The notes: generated by a model from the letters alone, not told the origin. A DNA stretch of 64,000 nucleotides from Streptomyces sp. NBC_01267 (GCF_036241575.1 NZ_CP108455.1:4529501-4593500), one strand, 5' to 3'; positions 43,330 through 52,513 are shown, counted from the stretch's first letter. A program made the numbers and translations.

Positions 43330-43505
43330 TAAAAAGCGCTTTGGGCCACCTCGGTGTGCCTGACCTTGCGTGGCCCGCTCGTCCATCCGGCGACCGCAAT
43401 CTTGCAAGTCTTCATGCGGGCGAAGGCATGCTCGATTCAGACGCTGGCCTGTTTGTGGGACTTGTTGTGCGCTTCCTTCAGGTGTTGGGCCGACCTGCCC
43501 TGTCA
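43330..43505 (-). pseudogene. remnant of an IS5-type transposase C-terminus
   Basis: Minus-strand reading gives HNKSHKQA, a stop, then EHAFARMKTCKIA, matching the (V)EHAFARMK block with the catalytic Glu found in DDE transposases of IS5-like elements. Frame is broken more than once and no ends are visible. Confidence 0.55.
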
Positions 43506-43520
43506 GCAAGCCGCCCCGTC

Positions 43521-43874
43521 TCAGCGGAACTCGTGGACCACCTGGATCGCGCCGACAATGTGGGCGTTGAAATCGTCCAACTCTTCGGCTGGAACCCAGA
43601 GCTCGAGGATCGTCTGCCCACCGGCCTGCTGGATGGGATACCGCCTCAAGAACTCGGCCTCGACCTCAAAGCGAGTGACGAAGCCGGCACCATCGTGCTT
43701 CACGTTCCAGTCCCGCGCGATCCTGACCGCGTAGTCCTCGTTGAGTACTGGGTAGAAGATCGGCTGCTCGGGAAGACGGGGCGGCCAGGCGCGCCAGTTC
43801 AACTCCCGAACCAGTTCCAGCTCCTTGGGGCCAGTGGGGCGCCACAGGGTCGTCGTTGCTTGCTGGCTGGTCAT
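43521..43874 (-). CDS. ADP-ribosylation/crystallin J1-type small protein
   Basis: 117 residues if started at ATG 43872-43874 (another ATG lies two codons upstream). Core TTLWRPTGPKELELV, PRLPEQPIFYPVLNEDYAV and RIARDWNVKHDGAGFVTRFE, ending LELWVPAEELDDFN. This sequence is of the common Streptomyces family annotated under the ADP-ribosylation/crystallin J1 name; the name derives from remote similarity and no activity is established. It appears intact despite lying between gene fragments. Confidence 0.8.
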   Translation of the reverse strand: MTSQQATTTLWRPTGPKELELVRELNWRAWPPRLPEQPIFYPVLNEDYAVRIARDWNVKHDGAGFVTRFEVEAEFLRRYPIQQAGGQTILELWVPAEELDDFNAHIVGAIQVVHEFR

Positions 43875-44241
43875 CTGCATCGCTCTCTGAACCGGGGCCG
43901 CCGGTACGGCGTTCGGGACACCGGACGATACCGGCATCGGGACCTCGGCAGCTATGCCGTTTCCGCACCCTGGCCAACTCCGTGACCATCAGCTACGAGA
44001 CAACCCCTTGAATGGGAGTTGAGGGTTGCGTCGGTCAGGTCAGGTCAGGTCAGGTCAGGTCAGCGGTTGGCGGCGCCGACGAGTGGCCAGTTCCGTGAAC
44101 CGCCGTGCCAGGGGGGAAGTCGTGCTGCTGATTCGCTTTGAACCCGACGGGAGTAAATGACGGCGCGCACCGGTACGCGTGCCATCCAATGTCCAACAGG
44201 ATGTGTATTGGTGCACCAGGGTGGCTGTGCGTGTTGTTCGC
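43875..44241. other. intergenic region with GGTCA repeats
   Basis: About 367 bases between minus-strand genes. It holds the pentamer repeat at 44033-44062. Frames on both strands in 44055-44300 show no recognised protein. Confidence 0.5.
44033..44062. repeat. (GGTCA)6 tandem repeat
   Basis: Six perfect copies of the pentamer in non-coding sequence downstream of the lipoprotein gene at 44242. Confidence 0.95.
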
Positions 44242-44904
44242 TCACGGCTGGCAGGATGCGGCACCGCGGAGAGATGAAATCTTCAGAACTTGCCAAACGC
44301 CCGCATCGCTCTTCTTAACCTGGACGCGGTAGGAGACGTAACTCTTGGGCGTGACCTTTGTCCGGTTTGCTTTTCTTGTCTTGATGGCCGTGCTGAAACT
44401 CTTGCTTTCATCTCCGCAGTAGGTGATGAATGCGAGGATTTCGCTTTTTACAGTGACTCTTCGGTTGAAATACTGGGTCGCCCCTGTGATGGTCTGGTTG
44501 CTGTCCACGAACGACTTCACCCAGCTCTGGGATGCGTCCGTGCCCTCACCGTCCGTGTAGAAGCTCAGGGGTGGATAATCCGGCTTGCCGACGACAACGG
44601 CCGCATCCAAGGCCCGGACAAATTCGGCGTTGTCGCTGAGAATCGTGTCCTGTGTCGGGTCGCCGACCTTCTCTGGAGTGAAGGTGTCACTCACGTCCGA
44701 GGGCAGCGTGATCTTCGGTCTGGTCGCAGCATCAGTGTCCGGGGCGGACGCACTTGGTGCGGCGAGCTTCGTTGCTCCTGTGCCCACGCCTGCGTCCATA
44801 GCCGGATTCTTAGGCATGGTGTTGTCGTTCCCCGCGCATGCAGCCAGGAGGAGGGCTGCTGCGGTGGCGAGTGCAGCAGCGATAGGCAGAGTGCGGCGAT
44901 TCAC
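44242..44904 (-). CDS. lipoprotein, paralog A2 (Tad-neighbourhood family)
   Basis: 220 residues from GTG 44902-44904. Signal TLPIAAALATAAALLLAAC (lipobox LAAC). After a Ser/Ala/Thr tether the mature domain has ITLPSDVSDTFTPEKVGDP, a helical part FVRALDAAVVV, then strand-rich YFNRRVTVKSEILAFITYC ending in RGAASCQP, with two Cys probably paired. It is a clear relative of the genes at 46007-46663 and 60413-61066 (same signal, same order, same end). It lies 50 bases after the secreted-protein gene of the same operon. Function unknown. Confidence 0.85.
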   Translation of the reverse strand: MNRRTLPIAAALATAAALLLAACAGNDNTMPKNPAMDAGVGTGATKLAAPSASAPDTDAATRPKITLPSDVSDTFTPEKVGDPTQDTILSDNAEFVRALDAAVVVGKPDYPPLSFYTDGEGTDASQSWVKSFVDSNQTITGATQYFNRRVTVKSEILAFITYCGDESKSFSTAIKTRKANRTKVTPKSYVSYRVQVKKSDAGVWQVLKISSLRGAASCQP

Positions 44905-44954
44905 GCGAGGCTCCGGGTGAGGTGGCTGCGGTCCTGGAATCCGTCGTTCGCCGG

Positions 44955-46010
44955 TCAGCGGTTGATCGCCTGGATTTCCTGGACGGTTACGTCCTGAGTG
45001 GTGCCGAAGGTGCCGTCGGGGAGGTCGCCGCCGGCACCGCCGGTGCCGGTCCAGGAGATCTTCCAGGTGATGGTGGCCTTGAGCTGGTACGGCCCGTTGT
45101 CGCCGGAGGCGCGGAGGTAGGTGAGGCCGCAGGGCGGGGTCTTGTCGGCGTCGCCCTTGGCGTACGGGGTGCCGATGGAGCCGTCGGCGTTGAACGCGCA
45201 TTCGCCTGATGCCGGGTAGGTCTCGGCATCTGCAGTGCCGGGTTCGAGTTTCAGGGAGACGGGGACGGCTTTGGTCGTGGCCTGGATGTTCAGGACAGGC
45301 ACGGAGGCAGTGACAGAGACCGGTTTGAAATCTGTGCTGTCGAGCCAGGCCCAGGTGGGGAGGTTCACCTTGGTCGCGCCATGTGGCGCGAGGGTGACCT
45401 TGGTGTCCGGGACTCGAATTTCCGCGTATGCGAGCTGCGACAGGATCTCAGGGGTGATGGCCTGGGGGATGTCCGCGGGAGGCGGTGCACCCTTGTCCAC
45501 CCAGAAGATGGGTTTGTCGCAAGACAGGGCACCTGGTTCTCCGATACGTGAGTCGTCAACGTAGGAGTCCCACCAGTAGCCTTTTCCTGTTTTGGCCTTG
45601 TTGAAGTCCTTGTAGTCCCCGTCTTTCGATTCTCCATCTTCGTAGTGCTTGCGCTGTTGGGCGTCCCATTCGTATCCGGTCGACTCGGCTTCCCAAATGG
45701 GTTCAAGGTAGGTCTTGAGTTGAGCCGGAGTGTACTTCGGGGCGTACCAGCAGGGGGGAGGGGACCAATTGCTCTGAGGGGCAACCGGGCCAGCCTGCGA
45801 GCCATGGCCGTTGTTGGTTCGGTCATACACGATGCCGGCGCTGGACGAGAGAGTGCCGTCGCCGTCTGTCTTGCCAGAGGTGTGCGTTTGAGCTGGTGGC
45901 GGGGAAGACTGCTGCTCAGAGGGGTCATCGGCCAGCGCTGACGGGGCACTCAGCAGCAGAAGTGTCGTGGCCATGGTGCAGGCTAGAACAAGACCCCGCT
46001 GTTGGTTCAC
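44955..46010 (-). CDS. secreted protein, paralog B1, coupled to a lipoprotein
   Basis: 351 residues with the start taken as GTG 46008-46010, which overlaps the upstream stop (GTGA). Signal peptide LVLACTMATTLLLLSAPSALA, no lipobox. The mature protein is rich in Trp/Tyr and Cys. Blocks include PPPCWYAPKYTPAQLKTYLE, KGYWWDSYVD, RVPDTKVTLAPHG, DAETYPASGECAFN, KTPPCGLTYLRA and a final TTQDVTVQEIQAINR. The last third, with KATITWKISWTG, looks like an immunoglobulin-like beta-sandwich. A paralog is at 59340-60413 with the same C-terminus. Exported and probably surface-held with the lipoproteins; exact role unknown. Confidence 0.88.
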   Translation of the reverse strand: MNQQRGLVLACTMATTLLLLSAPSALADDPSEQQSSPPPAQTHTSGKTDGDGTLSSSAGIVYDRTNNGHGSQAGPVAPQSNWSPPPCWYAPKYTPAQLKTYLEPIWEAESTGYEWDAQQRKHYEDGESKDGDYKDFNKAKTGKGYWWDSYVDDSRIGEPGALSCDKPIFWVDKGAPPPADIPQAITPEILSQLAYAEIRVPDTKVTLAPHGATKVNLPTWAWLDSTDFKPVSVTASVPVLNIQATTKAVPVSLKLEPGTADAETYPASGECAFNADGSIGTPYAKGDADKTPPCGLTYLRASGDNGPYQLKATITWKISWTGTGGAGGDLPDGTFGTTQDVTVQEIQAINR

Positions 46011-46663
46011 GGCTGGCACTTCGAGTTCCCCCTCAACGTGATCATCTTTGTGGTGACCCAGACGCCGAGCTCGTTCTTCCGCAAGGCTGTGTTGTACAAG
46101 ACGTAGCTCTTGCTGGTTACCGGAGTGTGGTCGATTTTCTTCGTCTTGATGTGCAGACCAAAGGCCTTGCCCTGATCCTCGCAGTAGGCGAATGCGGCCG
46201 TTCCGTCTTTATTGATCAGGACGGACGGGTTGTAGAATCGATACTTTCCCGTCGTCCGCATGTTGCTGTCGACGTAACCCTGAACGTATTTCTGTGTCCC
46301 GGACGACATTTCCCCTTCCGAGTAGAAGCGGTACGCCTTGTCCAACGGATCCTGGTTTGCTACGGCCAGGTCGGTGGCCTTGACGAATTGCTCGCCGTCG
46401 GACAGAACAGCGTCCTTGTCCTTGTCGCCGGTCTTCGGCCAGTCGAAGGTGTAGGAGAGGTCCGCGGGCAGTTCGATCTTCGGGCGTCCAGGTGTCGCCG
46501 ACGCCGACGCGCGAGGCGAAGCCGCCTTCGTAGCGCCCTCGTCGGCGCCCGCGATCTTGCCCGAGTTCTTGGACTTGCCGTCGTCGCTTCCCCCGCACGC
46601 GGTCAGGAGCAGGGCCGCTGCGGTCGCGAGTGCGGCGGCAGCGGGCAGAGTGCGGCGGTTCAC
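46007..46663 (-). CDS. lipoprotein, paralog A1, first gene of the operon
   Basis: 218 residues from GTG 46661-46663. Signal LPAAAALATAAALLLTAC (lipobox LTAC), then a polar tether and LPADLSYTFDWPKTGDKDKD, a helix FVKATDLAVANQDP, the strand block YRFYNPSVLINKDGTAAFAY and an end NSKCQP. Its stop overlaps the start of the secreted-protein gene, so both are made together. It is the first gene of a three-gene minus-strand operon (A1-B1-A2) that abuts the pilus operon head to head. Confidence 0.88.
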   Translation of the reverse strand: MNRRTLPAAAALATAAALLLTACGGSDDGKSKNSGKIAGADEGATKAASPRASASATPGRPKIELPADLSYTFDWPKTGDKDKDAVLSDGEQFVKATDLAVANQDPLDKAYRFYSEGEMSSGTQKYVQGYVDSNMRTTGKYRFYNPSVLINKDGTAAFAYCEDQGKAFGLHIKTKKIDHTPVTSKSYVLYNTALRKNELGVWVTTKMITLRGNSKCQP

Positions 46664-47306
46664 GGGCGACTCCCGGTGGGGCGGTGGTGGTCTTGGGTGA
46701 ACCGACGCTATCCGGGGCGTACTTGGTTTCACCAGAGCGAATCCATCCCGTCAACCGGACGGTCGGGACCTTTCAGGCGAATCGCTCGCGCCTCGGGTCA
46801 GGCATCGGTACCCGTCCCGACCATTCCGTACGCGCACCCGTGCCGCCAGTTCGGTGCCCGCCCGCACCCCGTCGATCCGCGTGGGTTCATGCCCATCCGC
46901 ACCCCGTCCCGCGCTCCGATTGTGGCGAGGCTGCGCGCAGTTGACAGCTCTGCGGTTTGCTTGTGCATCGTCAGATCCCCGAAGAGGTCGGGGCTGTAGG
47001 GCGGCTACGGGGTGGTGCCGCCGAAGCCTTGGCGTATGCAACGGGAGTCCACCCTCCCGTCCAGCAGGAACGGGGAAATCTCGTGAAGCTTTCAGTGTTC
47101 GGCAAGTGCCGCCGTTTGTGACCGATTTGGACCGATGTTGATGAACCGTGCGGTGTTCACGATCCTTATCTCGCCTTGAGGCGCTTATGTGCTGCTGCTA
47201 CGGTGCGATGACTTGACAGCCTCCGGTGGCCTGGGAATCGGAACCGGATAAATGGCGGCGAAGTCGACTCGCTTATGTCGCAGAGAAACATTCGGGGAGA
47301 AGCGGC
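46664..47306. other. divergent intergenic region between the lipoprotein operon and the Tad operon
   Basis: About 640 bases with no supported gene. Frames on both strands (for example 46751-47041 minus) lack ribosome sites and recognisable content. TTGACA occurs at 46938-46943 and at 47213-47218; the second, 90 bases before the cpaB start, is a reasonable -35 candidate but no well-spaced -10 was confirmed. A small CGCCTTGAGGCG palindrome is at about 47175. Confidence 0.45.
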
Positions 47307-48041
47307 GTGAAGGTCCAGGAGCGCACGGGCGCAGGTAACCACCGGGTTCCCTCACCCGGACAGTCGGCCGGTGAGCGGCTTCCCACGGTCACACGTGAGC
47401 GCAAGCCCGCACTCGCCGCACTTGCCGTGCTGTTGATTCTTGTCGGTGCGCTGGGCGCGACGGTGCTCGTGCTGCGCGCCGGGAACCGCGTCGAGGTCGT
47501 CCGGCTGAAGGCAGGCCACACCATCCAGGCCGGCGAGAAGCTGACCGCGAACGACGTGTCCTCGGTGATGGTCGCCGACGACGCCAGCATCAACTACGTC
47601 CCGTACAAGCAGCTCGCCTCGCTGGAGAAGCTCCGGGCGAAGAACACCCTGGTCGGCGGCACCCTGCTGATCGGTGACATGTTCACCGCCACGACCGGAA
47701 TGCCCGCGGGCAAGGCCTCGGTGGGTCTCTCCCTCAAGGACGGCCAGTACCCGCCGGACATCGCGGCCGGTGACACCGTCACCGCGTACCGCGTCGGCGA
47801 CAAGAGCGGCGGTTCGAGCTCCAGCTCCACCACCGGCGGTTCGCAGACCGGCGGTTCCGGCAGCACCCCCCTCGTCGAACAGGCGATCGTCAGCAAGTCC
47901 GTGGTCCCGGCGACCGGTTCGATCGGCAGCGGGAACCGTTCCATCACGCTGACCGTCGATACCGCTGATGCCCCCGCGCTCGCCCAGGCGGCGGCGAACG
48001 GCCAGGTCGCACTCGTGCGCGTCGCCGCCCACACCGGCTGA
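47307..48041 (+). CDS. cpaB: CpaB-like SAF-domain pilus assembly protein
   Basis: 244 residues from GTG 47307 with GGGGAG 10 bases upstream. One membrane anchor at about 32-53 (ALAALAVLLILVGALGATVLV) follows a cytosolic leader. The SAF domain is next (LKAGHTIQAGEKLTANDVSS, then NTLVGGTLLIGDMFTA), and a Ser/Gly-rich loop interrupts the C-terminal strands. In Gram-negative Tad loci CpaB/RcpC supports the secretin; in Actinobacteria, which have no secretin, it probably sits on the outer face of the membrane near the pilus base. First gene of the Tad operon. Confidence 0.85.
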   Translation: MKVQERTGAGNHRVPSPGQSAGERLPTVTRERKPALAALAVLLILVGALGATVLVLRAGNRVEVVRLKAGHTIQAGEKLTANDVSSVMVADDASINYVPYKQLASLEKLRAKNTLVGGTLLIGDMFTATTGMPAGKASVGLSLKDGQYPPDIAAGDTVTAYRVGDKSGGSSSSSTTGGSQTGGSGSTPLVEQAIVSKSVVPATGSIGSGNRSITLTVDTADAPALAQAAANGQVALVRVAAHTG

Positions 48042-48091
48042 CCCTCCGAACCCGCAGAGGAACGCAGAAGACGTAGAGGAACGCAGAAGAC

Positions 48092-48919
48092 ATGGCGCTC
48101 ATCGCCCTCGCCGCAGACAAGGGTTCGCCCGGAGTCACCACGGCCGCCCTTGCCCTCGCCGCTGTCTGGCCCCGGCGGGCCCTGCTCGCCGAGGCCGACC
48201 CGGCGGGCGGGGACCTCGTCTACCGCACCAACGCCGCCAACGGCGGCCCGCTCAACCCGAACACCGGTCTGCTCTCCATCGCCGCCGCGGCCCGCCGCGG
48301 GCTCGCCGCCGATCAGCTCTGGGACCACGCCCAGCCCATGGCTGGCGGGCTCGAACTGCTCGTCGGGATCGGTTCGGCCGAGCAGGCCGCCGGGCTCGCC
48401 GGGGTGTGGCCCACGCTCGGGCAGGCCTTCGCCACACTCGGCGAGTCCCCGCACGCCCCCGCCGATGTGATCGCCGACTGCGGCCGGATCGCCGGGGGTT
48501 CGCCCGCGATCGACCTGATGCCGCACGCCAACCTGGTGCTGCTGGTCTCGCGTACGGAGCCGGAGCACATCGCCCGCGTACGGGACAGGGCCGCCGCCCT
48601 CCACGCGCAACTGCACGGCGGACAGCGGGGCATGTCGCAGCTCGCGACGCCTCTCATCGGGGTGCTCCTCGTCGCCGATTCGAACACGTCCACCAAGCTC
48701 GCCCACCAGGTCAACGACATGCTCGTCGCCGCGCAGACCGGTGCCCGGGTCATCGGCACGCTCGCGTACGACACCTCGGGTGCCGGGCTGCTGTCCGGGC
48801 GCGGCCGGGGCCGGCTCGACAAGTCGTTGCTGATCCGCAGTGCCCGCAAGGTCGCCGCCGACGTCTACCAGCAGTTCGGCGCCGCCTGGTCGCAGCCGGG
48901 TGCCGGGGCAGGTCGATGA
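48092..48919 (+). CDS. cpaE: CpaE-like ParA/MinD-type ATPase
   Basis: 275 residues, ATG 48092. P-loop region ADKGSPGVTTAALALA at about 8-23 has Val where MinD-type proteins have Lys (GSPGVTT), while the signature Lys comes early (DKGSPG). Later motifs are LLAEADPAGGD (Walker A' Asp) and DVIADCGRIAGG (Walker B-like). CpaE proteins localise Tad machinery at the membrane. Its stop overlaps the cpaF start (ATGA). Confidence 0.85.
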   Translation: MALIALAADKGSPGVTTAALALAAVWPRRALLAEADPAGGDLVYRTNAANGGPLNPNTGLLSIAAAARRGLAADQLWDHAQPMAGGLELLVGIGSAEQAAGLAGVWPTLGQAFATLGESPHAPADVIADCGRIAGGSPAIDLMPHANLVLLVSRTEPEHIARVRDRAAALHAQLHGGQRGMSQLATPLIGVLLVADSNTSTKLAHQVNDMLVAAQTGARVIGTLAYDTSGAGLLSGRGRGRLDKSLLIRSARKVAADVYQQFGAAWSQPGAGAGR

Positions 48920-50226
48920 GCAGCGTCGTCGACCACTCGCTGGTCAAGCGGTTCCGGCAGGACGCCGGGGACCGTATCGCGGAACAGCGCCGTATCGACC
49001 AGGTCAGCAACACACCGCCGATGTCCGGGGAGGACGAGCGGCAGTACGCCCGCGCCGTCATCGCCCAGATACTCGAGGAGTACGCGCGCGCGGAGATCAA
49101 CGCCGGGCGTACCCCCTTCGACGCGGAGACCGAGGAGCAGTACGCGGCAGCCGTGCACGCCGCGCTCTTCGGAGTCGGGCGGCTCCAGCCGCTGCTCGAC
49201 GACCCGGACGTCGAGAACATCGACATCAACGGCTGTGACCAGGTCTTCGTCGGGTACGCCGACGGGCGTGAGGCCCGGGTCGACCCGGTCGCCGAGACCG
49301 ATGAGGAACTCGTCGAGCTGATCCAGGTGCTCGGCGCCTACTCGGGTCTCTCCTCCCGGCCCTTCGACTCCGCGAACCCGCAGCTCGACCTGCGGCTCCC
49401 GGACGGTTCGCGTCTCTCCGCCGTCATGGAAGTGGCCCGCAGGCCCGCGCTCTCCATCCGTCGCGCCCGCATGGGCAAGGTCTTCATGGCAGACCTCGTC
49501 GGCAACGGCACCCTGACCCCGGAGCTGGCCCACTTCCTCGCCTGCGCGGTCCGGGCCCGTAAGAACATCATGATCGCCGGTGCCACCAACGCCGGGAAGA
49601 CCACGCTGCTGCGGGCCCTCGCCAACGAGATCCCACCGGTGGAACGTCTGGTCACGGTCGAACGGGCACTGGAGCTCGGGCTCGACCAGTTTCCCGAACT
49701 GCACCCCAACGTGGTGGCGTTCGAGGAGCGGCTGCCGAACTCCGAGGGGCTCGGGCAGATCTCGATGGGCGAGCTGGTGCGCCGGTCGCTCCGTATGAAC
49801 CCCTCCCGCGTCATCGTCGGTGAGGTGCTCGGCGACGAGATCGTCACCATGTTGAACGCGATGTCGCAGGGTAACGACGGCTCGCTCTCCACGATCCACG
49901 CGAACAGCTCCAGCGAGGTGTTCAACCGCATTTCCACCTACGCGCTCCAGGCCACCGAGCGGCTGCCCATCGAGGCCAGCCAGATGCTCATCGCCGGAGC
50001 CGTCAACTTCGTCGTCTTCGTCCAGCGCCGCAACAACTTCGAGAGCGGCGGCCGGCTGCAACGTGCCGTCACCTCGGTCCGTGAGGTGAACGGCGTGGAC
50101 GGACGCGTGCTCTCCAGTGAGGTCTTCGCGGAGACGCCCGACGGGCGTGTCCTGCCGCACGCCCCGGTGGCGTGCCTCGACGACCTTGCCGTACACGGCT
50201 ATCGCCCTTCCGGGGCCTGGGGGTGA
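48916..50226 (+). CDS. cpaF: CpaF/TadA secretion ATPase of the Tad pilus
   Basis: 436 residues, ATG 48916 overlapping the previous stop. The N-terminal domain ends before DDPDVENIDINGCDQVFV. Walker A is GATNAGKTTLL at about 221, the Asp box is near ERALELGLDQFPE, Walker B is VIVGEVLGDE at about 299, and the His box is SLSTIHANSS. This hexameric ATPase powers pilin polymerisation together with TadB and TadC. All catalytic motifs are intact. Confidence 0.95.
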   Translation: MSSVVDHSLVKRFRQDAGDRIAEQRRIDQVSNTPPMSGEDERQYARAVIAQILEEYARAEINAGRTPFDAETEEQYAAAVHAALFGVGRLQPLLDDPDVENIDINGCDQVFVGYADGREARVDPVAETDEELVELIQVLGAYSGLSSRPFDSANPQLDLRLPDGSRLSAVMEVARRPALSIRRARMGKVFMADLVGNGTLTPELAHFLACAVRARKNIMIAGATNAGKTTLLRALANEIPPVERLVTVERALELGLDQFPELHPNVVAFEERLPNSEGLGQISMGELVRRSLRMNPSRVIVGEVLGDEIVTMLNAMSQGNDGSLSTIHANSSSEVFNRISTYALQATERLPIEASQMLIAGAVNFVVFVQRRNNFESGGRLQRAVTSVREVNGVDGRVLSSEVFAETPDGRVLPHAPVACLDDLAVHGYRPSGAWG

Positions 50227-50236
50227 AGGAGACCGT

Positions 50237-51259
50237 ATGAATGGCATCTCCTCGTTGGGCGGGTTCTTCGATCCGCAGCTGCTGTACGCACTGGGCTGCG
50301 GCATCGCCGCGGGCGGTGGCCTCGCGCTGCTGATCCTCGCCATCCGTGGCATCGAGCCCAAGCCCGGTCATGTGAAGGCCGCACGCGGTGAGCGCACCAG
50401 GGAACTCGTCCAGTTCATCGGCCGGCGCGGCTCCATCGCCGTCGGTGTCGGACTGATCGTCCTGCTGCTGACGCGCTGGACCGTCGCCGGAATCGGCGCC
50501 GGACTGCTGGTCTTCTTCTGGGACCGCCTCTTCGGCGGCGCCGCACAGGAGAAGGTCGCGATGCGCCGGGTCGAGGCGCTCGCGGGCTGGACCGAGTCGC
50601 TGCGTGACACCATCGCCGGCGCCGTCGGTCTGGAGCAGGCCATCCCGGCGTCCGCACGCGCCGCGGCCCCCGCGCTCCGCCCGCACCTGGACGCCCTGGT
50701 CGACCGGCTCCGCGCCCGTATGCCGCTGCCCGAGGCCCTGCAGTACCTTGCCGACGAGATCGACGACGCGTCCGCCGACATCATCGTGGCCGCGCTCATC
50801 CTCAACGCCAAGCTGCGCGGCCCCGGCCTGCGCCAGGTGCTCGGCGCGCTCTCGAAGAGCGCGCGCGAGGAGATCGACATGCGCCACCGCGTGATGGCGC
50901 AGCGCTCGTCGACCCGGCGCAGTGTGCAGATCGTGGTGGTCGTCTCGGTGGCGTTCGTGCTCGGACTCGCCGTGTTCAACCGGGACTTCGTGTCACCGTA
51001 CGGTTCGCCGATGGGCCAGCTGGTGCTGGCCGGTGTGTGCGGTCTGTTCGCGCTCGGCTTCTGGTGGCTGCGGAAGCTGTCGGTGATCGAGACGCCGGAG
51101 CGCTTCCTGGTCCGTGACGAGCCGGAGGTCCGGTTCGTACGACCGGACTCGGCGCCGTCCGGCGGCCAGCCGGGCCAGCCGGGTCAGCACGGCCCGTACG
51201 GCCAGCACCCCGCCCCGCAGGCATCGCCGTTCAACCAGGGCCAGGGGGCGCAGCGATGA
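50237..51259 (+). CDS. tadB: TadB-like inner-membrane platform protein
   Basis: 340 residues, ATG 50237, preceded by GTGAAGGAG. Membrane segments lie at about 15-35 (LYALGCGIAAGGGLALLILA), 65-100 and two near the C-terminus (VVVVSVAFVLGLAVF; LVLAGVCGLFALGFWWL). The GspF/T2SSF helical domain lies between them (GWTESLRDTIAGAVGLEQAI, then MPLPEALQYLADEIDDASAD). A Gln/Gly/Pro-rich tail closes it. With TadC it forms the platform on which CpaF acts. Confidence 0.93.
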   Translation: MNGISSLGGFFDPQLLYALGCGIAAGGGLALLILAIRGIEPKPGHVKAARGERTRELVQFIGRRGSIAVGVGLIVLLLTRWTVAGIGAGLLVFFWDRLFGGAAQEKVAMRRVEALAGWTESLRDTIAGAVGLEQAIPASARAAAPALRPHLDALVDRLRARMPLPEALQYLADEIDDASADIIVAALILNAKLRGPGLRQVLGALSKSAREEIDMRHRVMAQRSSTRRSVQIVVVVSVAFVLGLAVFNRDFVSPYGSPMGQLVLAGVCGLFALGFWWLRKLSVIETPERFLVRDEPEVRFVRPDSAPSGGQPGQPGQHGPYGQHPAPQASPFNQGQGAQR

Positions 51260-52188
51260 TGGACATTCTCACCGCACCGGTACTGATCGGTGCCGTGCTC
51301 GGCCTCGGTATCTACGTCCTCGTACGGGCCCTGTCGCCCTCGAAGCGTTCCGCCGTCTCACAGGTGCGGCGCATCGACGCGCTGCGGGCCGCCGGTTCCG
51401 GGTACGAGCGGCCGGGCAGCCAGTCCGCCGAGGACGACGGACGGCTCGGCTCGCTGCGCGCCAAGGTGGGGGTGCGGATCGCCGACCTCTACATGCAGCA
51501 GGGCTGGGAGCAGCGCTCGCTCCGCTCCGACCTGGCGGTCCTCGACCGCAGCTGGGAACGGTTCCTGGCGACCAAGGTCCTGCTCGGTGTGTCCGGCCTG
51601 ATCTTCGGGCCGATGCTCTTCGCCATCGCCTGGGCCATCGGCTTCGGCAGCGGCCCGATCATCCCGGTCTGGCTGGCGCTCGCCTGCGCCGCGCTCTTCT
51701 TCTTCCTGCCTGATCTGGAAGTACGCAGGGACGCGGCCGACAAGCGCAAGGATCTGCGGCGGGTCATCGGCGCGTATCTGGACCTCGTGTCGATGAACCT
51801 GGCCGGTGGCCGCGGGCTCCCCGAGGCGCTGATGGCCGCGGCCGAGGTCAGCGACGGCTGGGCGCTGCGCCGCATCCGTAACACCCTCGCCGACGCCCGG
51901 ATCACCGGCACCAGCCAGTGGCTCGCTCTGGGCAGACTCGGCGAGGAGCTGGGTATCGAAGAGCTGAAGGACTTGTCGTCGTCGCTGGCGCTCGTCGCCG
52001 ACGACGGGGCGAAAGTGCGTGAGTCGCTGGCCTCCAGGGCCGAAACGATGCGGCACCGCGAAATGGCCGAGATCGAGGGAGCGGCGGGTGAGAAGTCGCA
52101 GTCGATGCTTGTCGCGCAGCTGCTCCTCTGCGCCGGATTCCTGGTCTTCCTCATCTATCCGGCCGCGATGCGCGTCTTCCAGGTCTGA
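51256..52188 (+). CDS. tadC: TadC-like inner-membrane platform protein
   Basis: 310 residues; ATG 51256 overlaps the tadB stop (ATGA). N-terminal helix APVLIGAVLGLGIYVLV, a helix pair at about 115-155, the T2SSF domain (DLVSMNLAGGRGLPEALMAA, then LGIEELKDLSSSLALVADDG) and a final membrane helix (LVAQLLLCAGFLVFLIYP). Partner of TadB. Confidence 0.93.
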   Translation: MMDILTAPVLIGAVLGLGIYVLVRALSPSKRSAVSQVRRIDALRAAGSGYERPGSQSAEDDGRLGSLRAKVGVRIADLYMQQGWEQRSLRSDLAVLDRSWERFLATKVLLGVSGLIFGPMLFAIAWAIGFGSGPIIPVWLALACAALFFFLPDLEVRRDAADKRKDLRRVIGAYLDLVSMNLAGGRGLPEALMAAAEVSDGWALRRIRNTLADARITGTSQWLALGRLGEELGIEELKDLSSSLALVADDGAKVRESLASRAETMRHREMAEIEGAAGEKSQSMLVAQLLLCAGFLVFLIYPAAMRVFQV

Positions 52189-52223
52189 ACCCGCAACCCA
52201 CTTCTCTTGAGAGGATTCCATCC

Positions 52224-52469
52224 ATGTTCGGACGCCGCTTCAGTCACCCGACTGTCGACTTCCTGATCACGTTCCTGCAGGCGCGCGTCGAGCGTGCCCG
52301 CTCCGAGGACACCGACCGCGGCGCATCCGCCGTGGAGTGGGTCATCATCTCCGCGGTCGTTGTGGCGATCGTCGGCGTGGTCGCCGCGATCATCAACTCG
52401 GCACTGAGCTCCGGTGCCAACAAGGTCGGCGACTGCATCAAGGGCGCCACCGCGAGCGGCACCTGCTGA
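52224..52469 (+). CDS. flp: Flp-type major pilin precursor
   Basis: 81 residues, ATG 52224 with AGAGGA upstream. A 32-residue leader ends in DRGASAVEWVI, the class IVb cleavage context with the conserved Glu shortly after the Gly. The hydrophobic helix is VVVAIVGVVAAIINSAL. The mature pilin is under 50 residues and ends in a two-Cys tail (DCIKGATASGTC). No prepilin peptidase is encoded in this window, so it must be elsewhere. Confidence 0.92.
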   Translation: MFGRRFSHPTVDFLITFLQARVERARSEDTDRGASAVEWVIISAVVVAIVGVVAAIINSALSSGANKVGDCIKGATASGTC

Positions 52470-52513
52470 GTACGGAATCCCGAGTCCGGGACACGGGGCG
52501 GGTGCAGGTACCG

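Noticed and set aside
43188..43985. A 265-codon plus-strand frame opposite the crystallin J1-type gene
   Set aside because: The minus-strand frame has the recognisable family sequence; the plus-strand frame also covers pseudogene fragments and has no ribosome site.
46751..47041. A 96-codon minus-strand gene in the divergent region before the pilus operon
   Set aside because: Arg/Ala-rich, no ribosome site, no domain, and it spans the region where two divergent promoters must lie.
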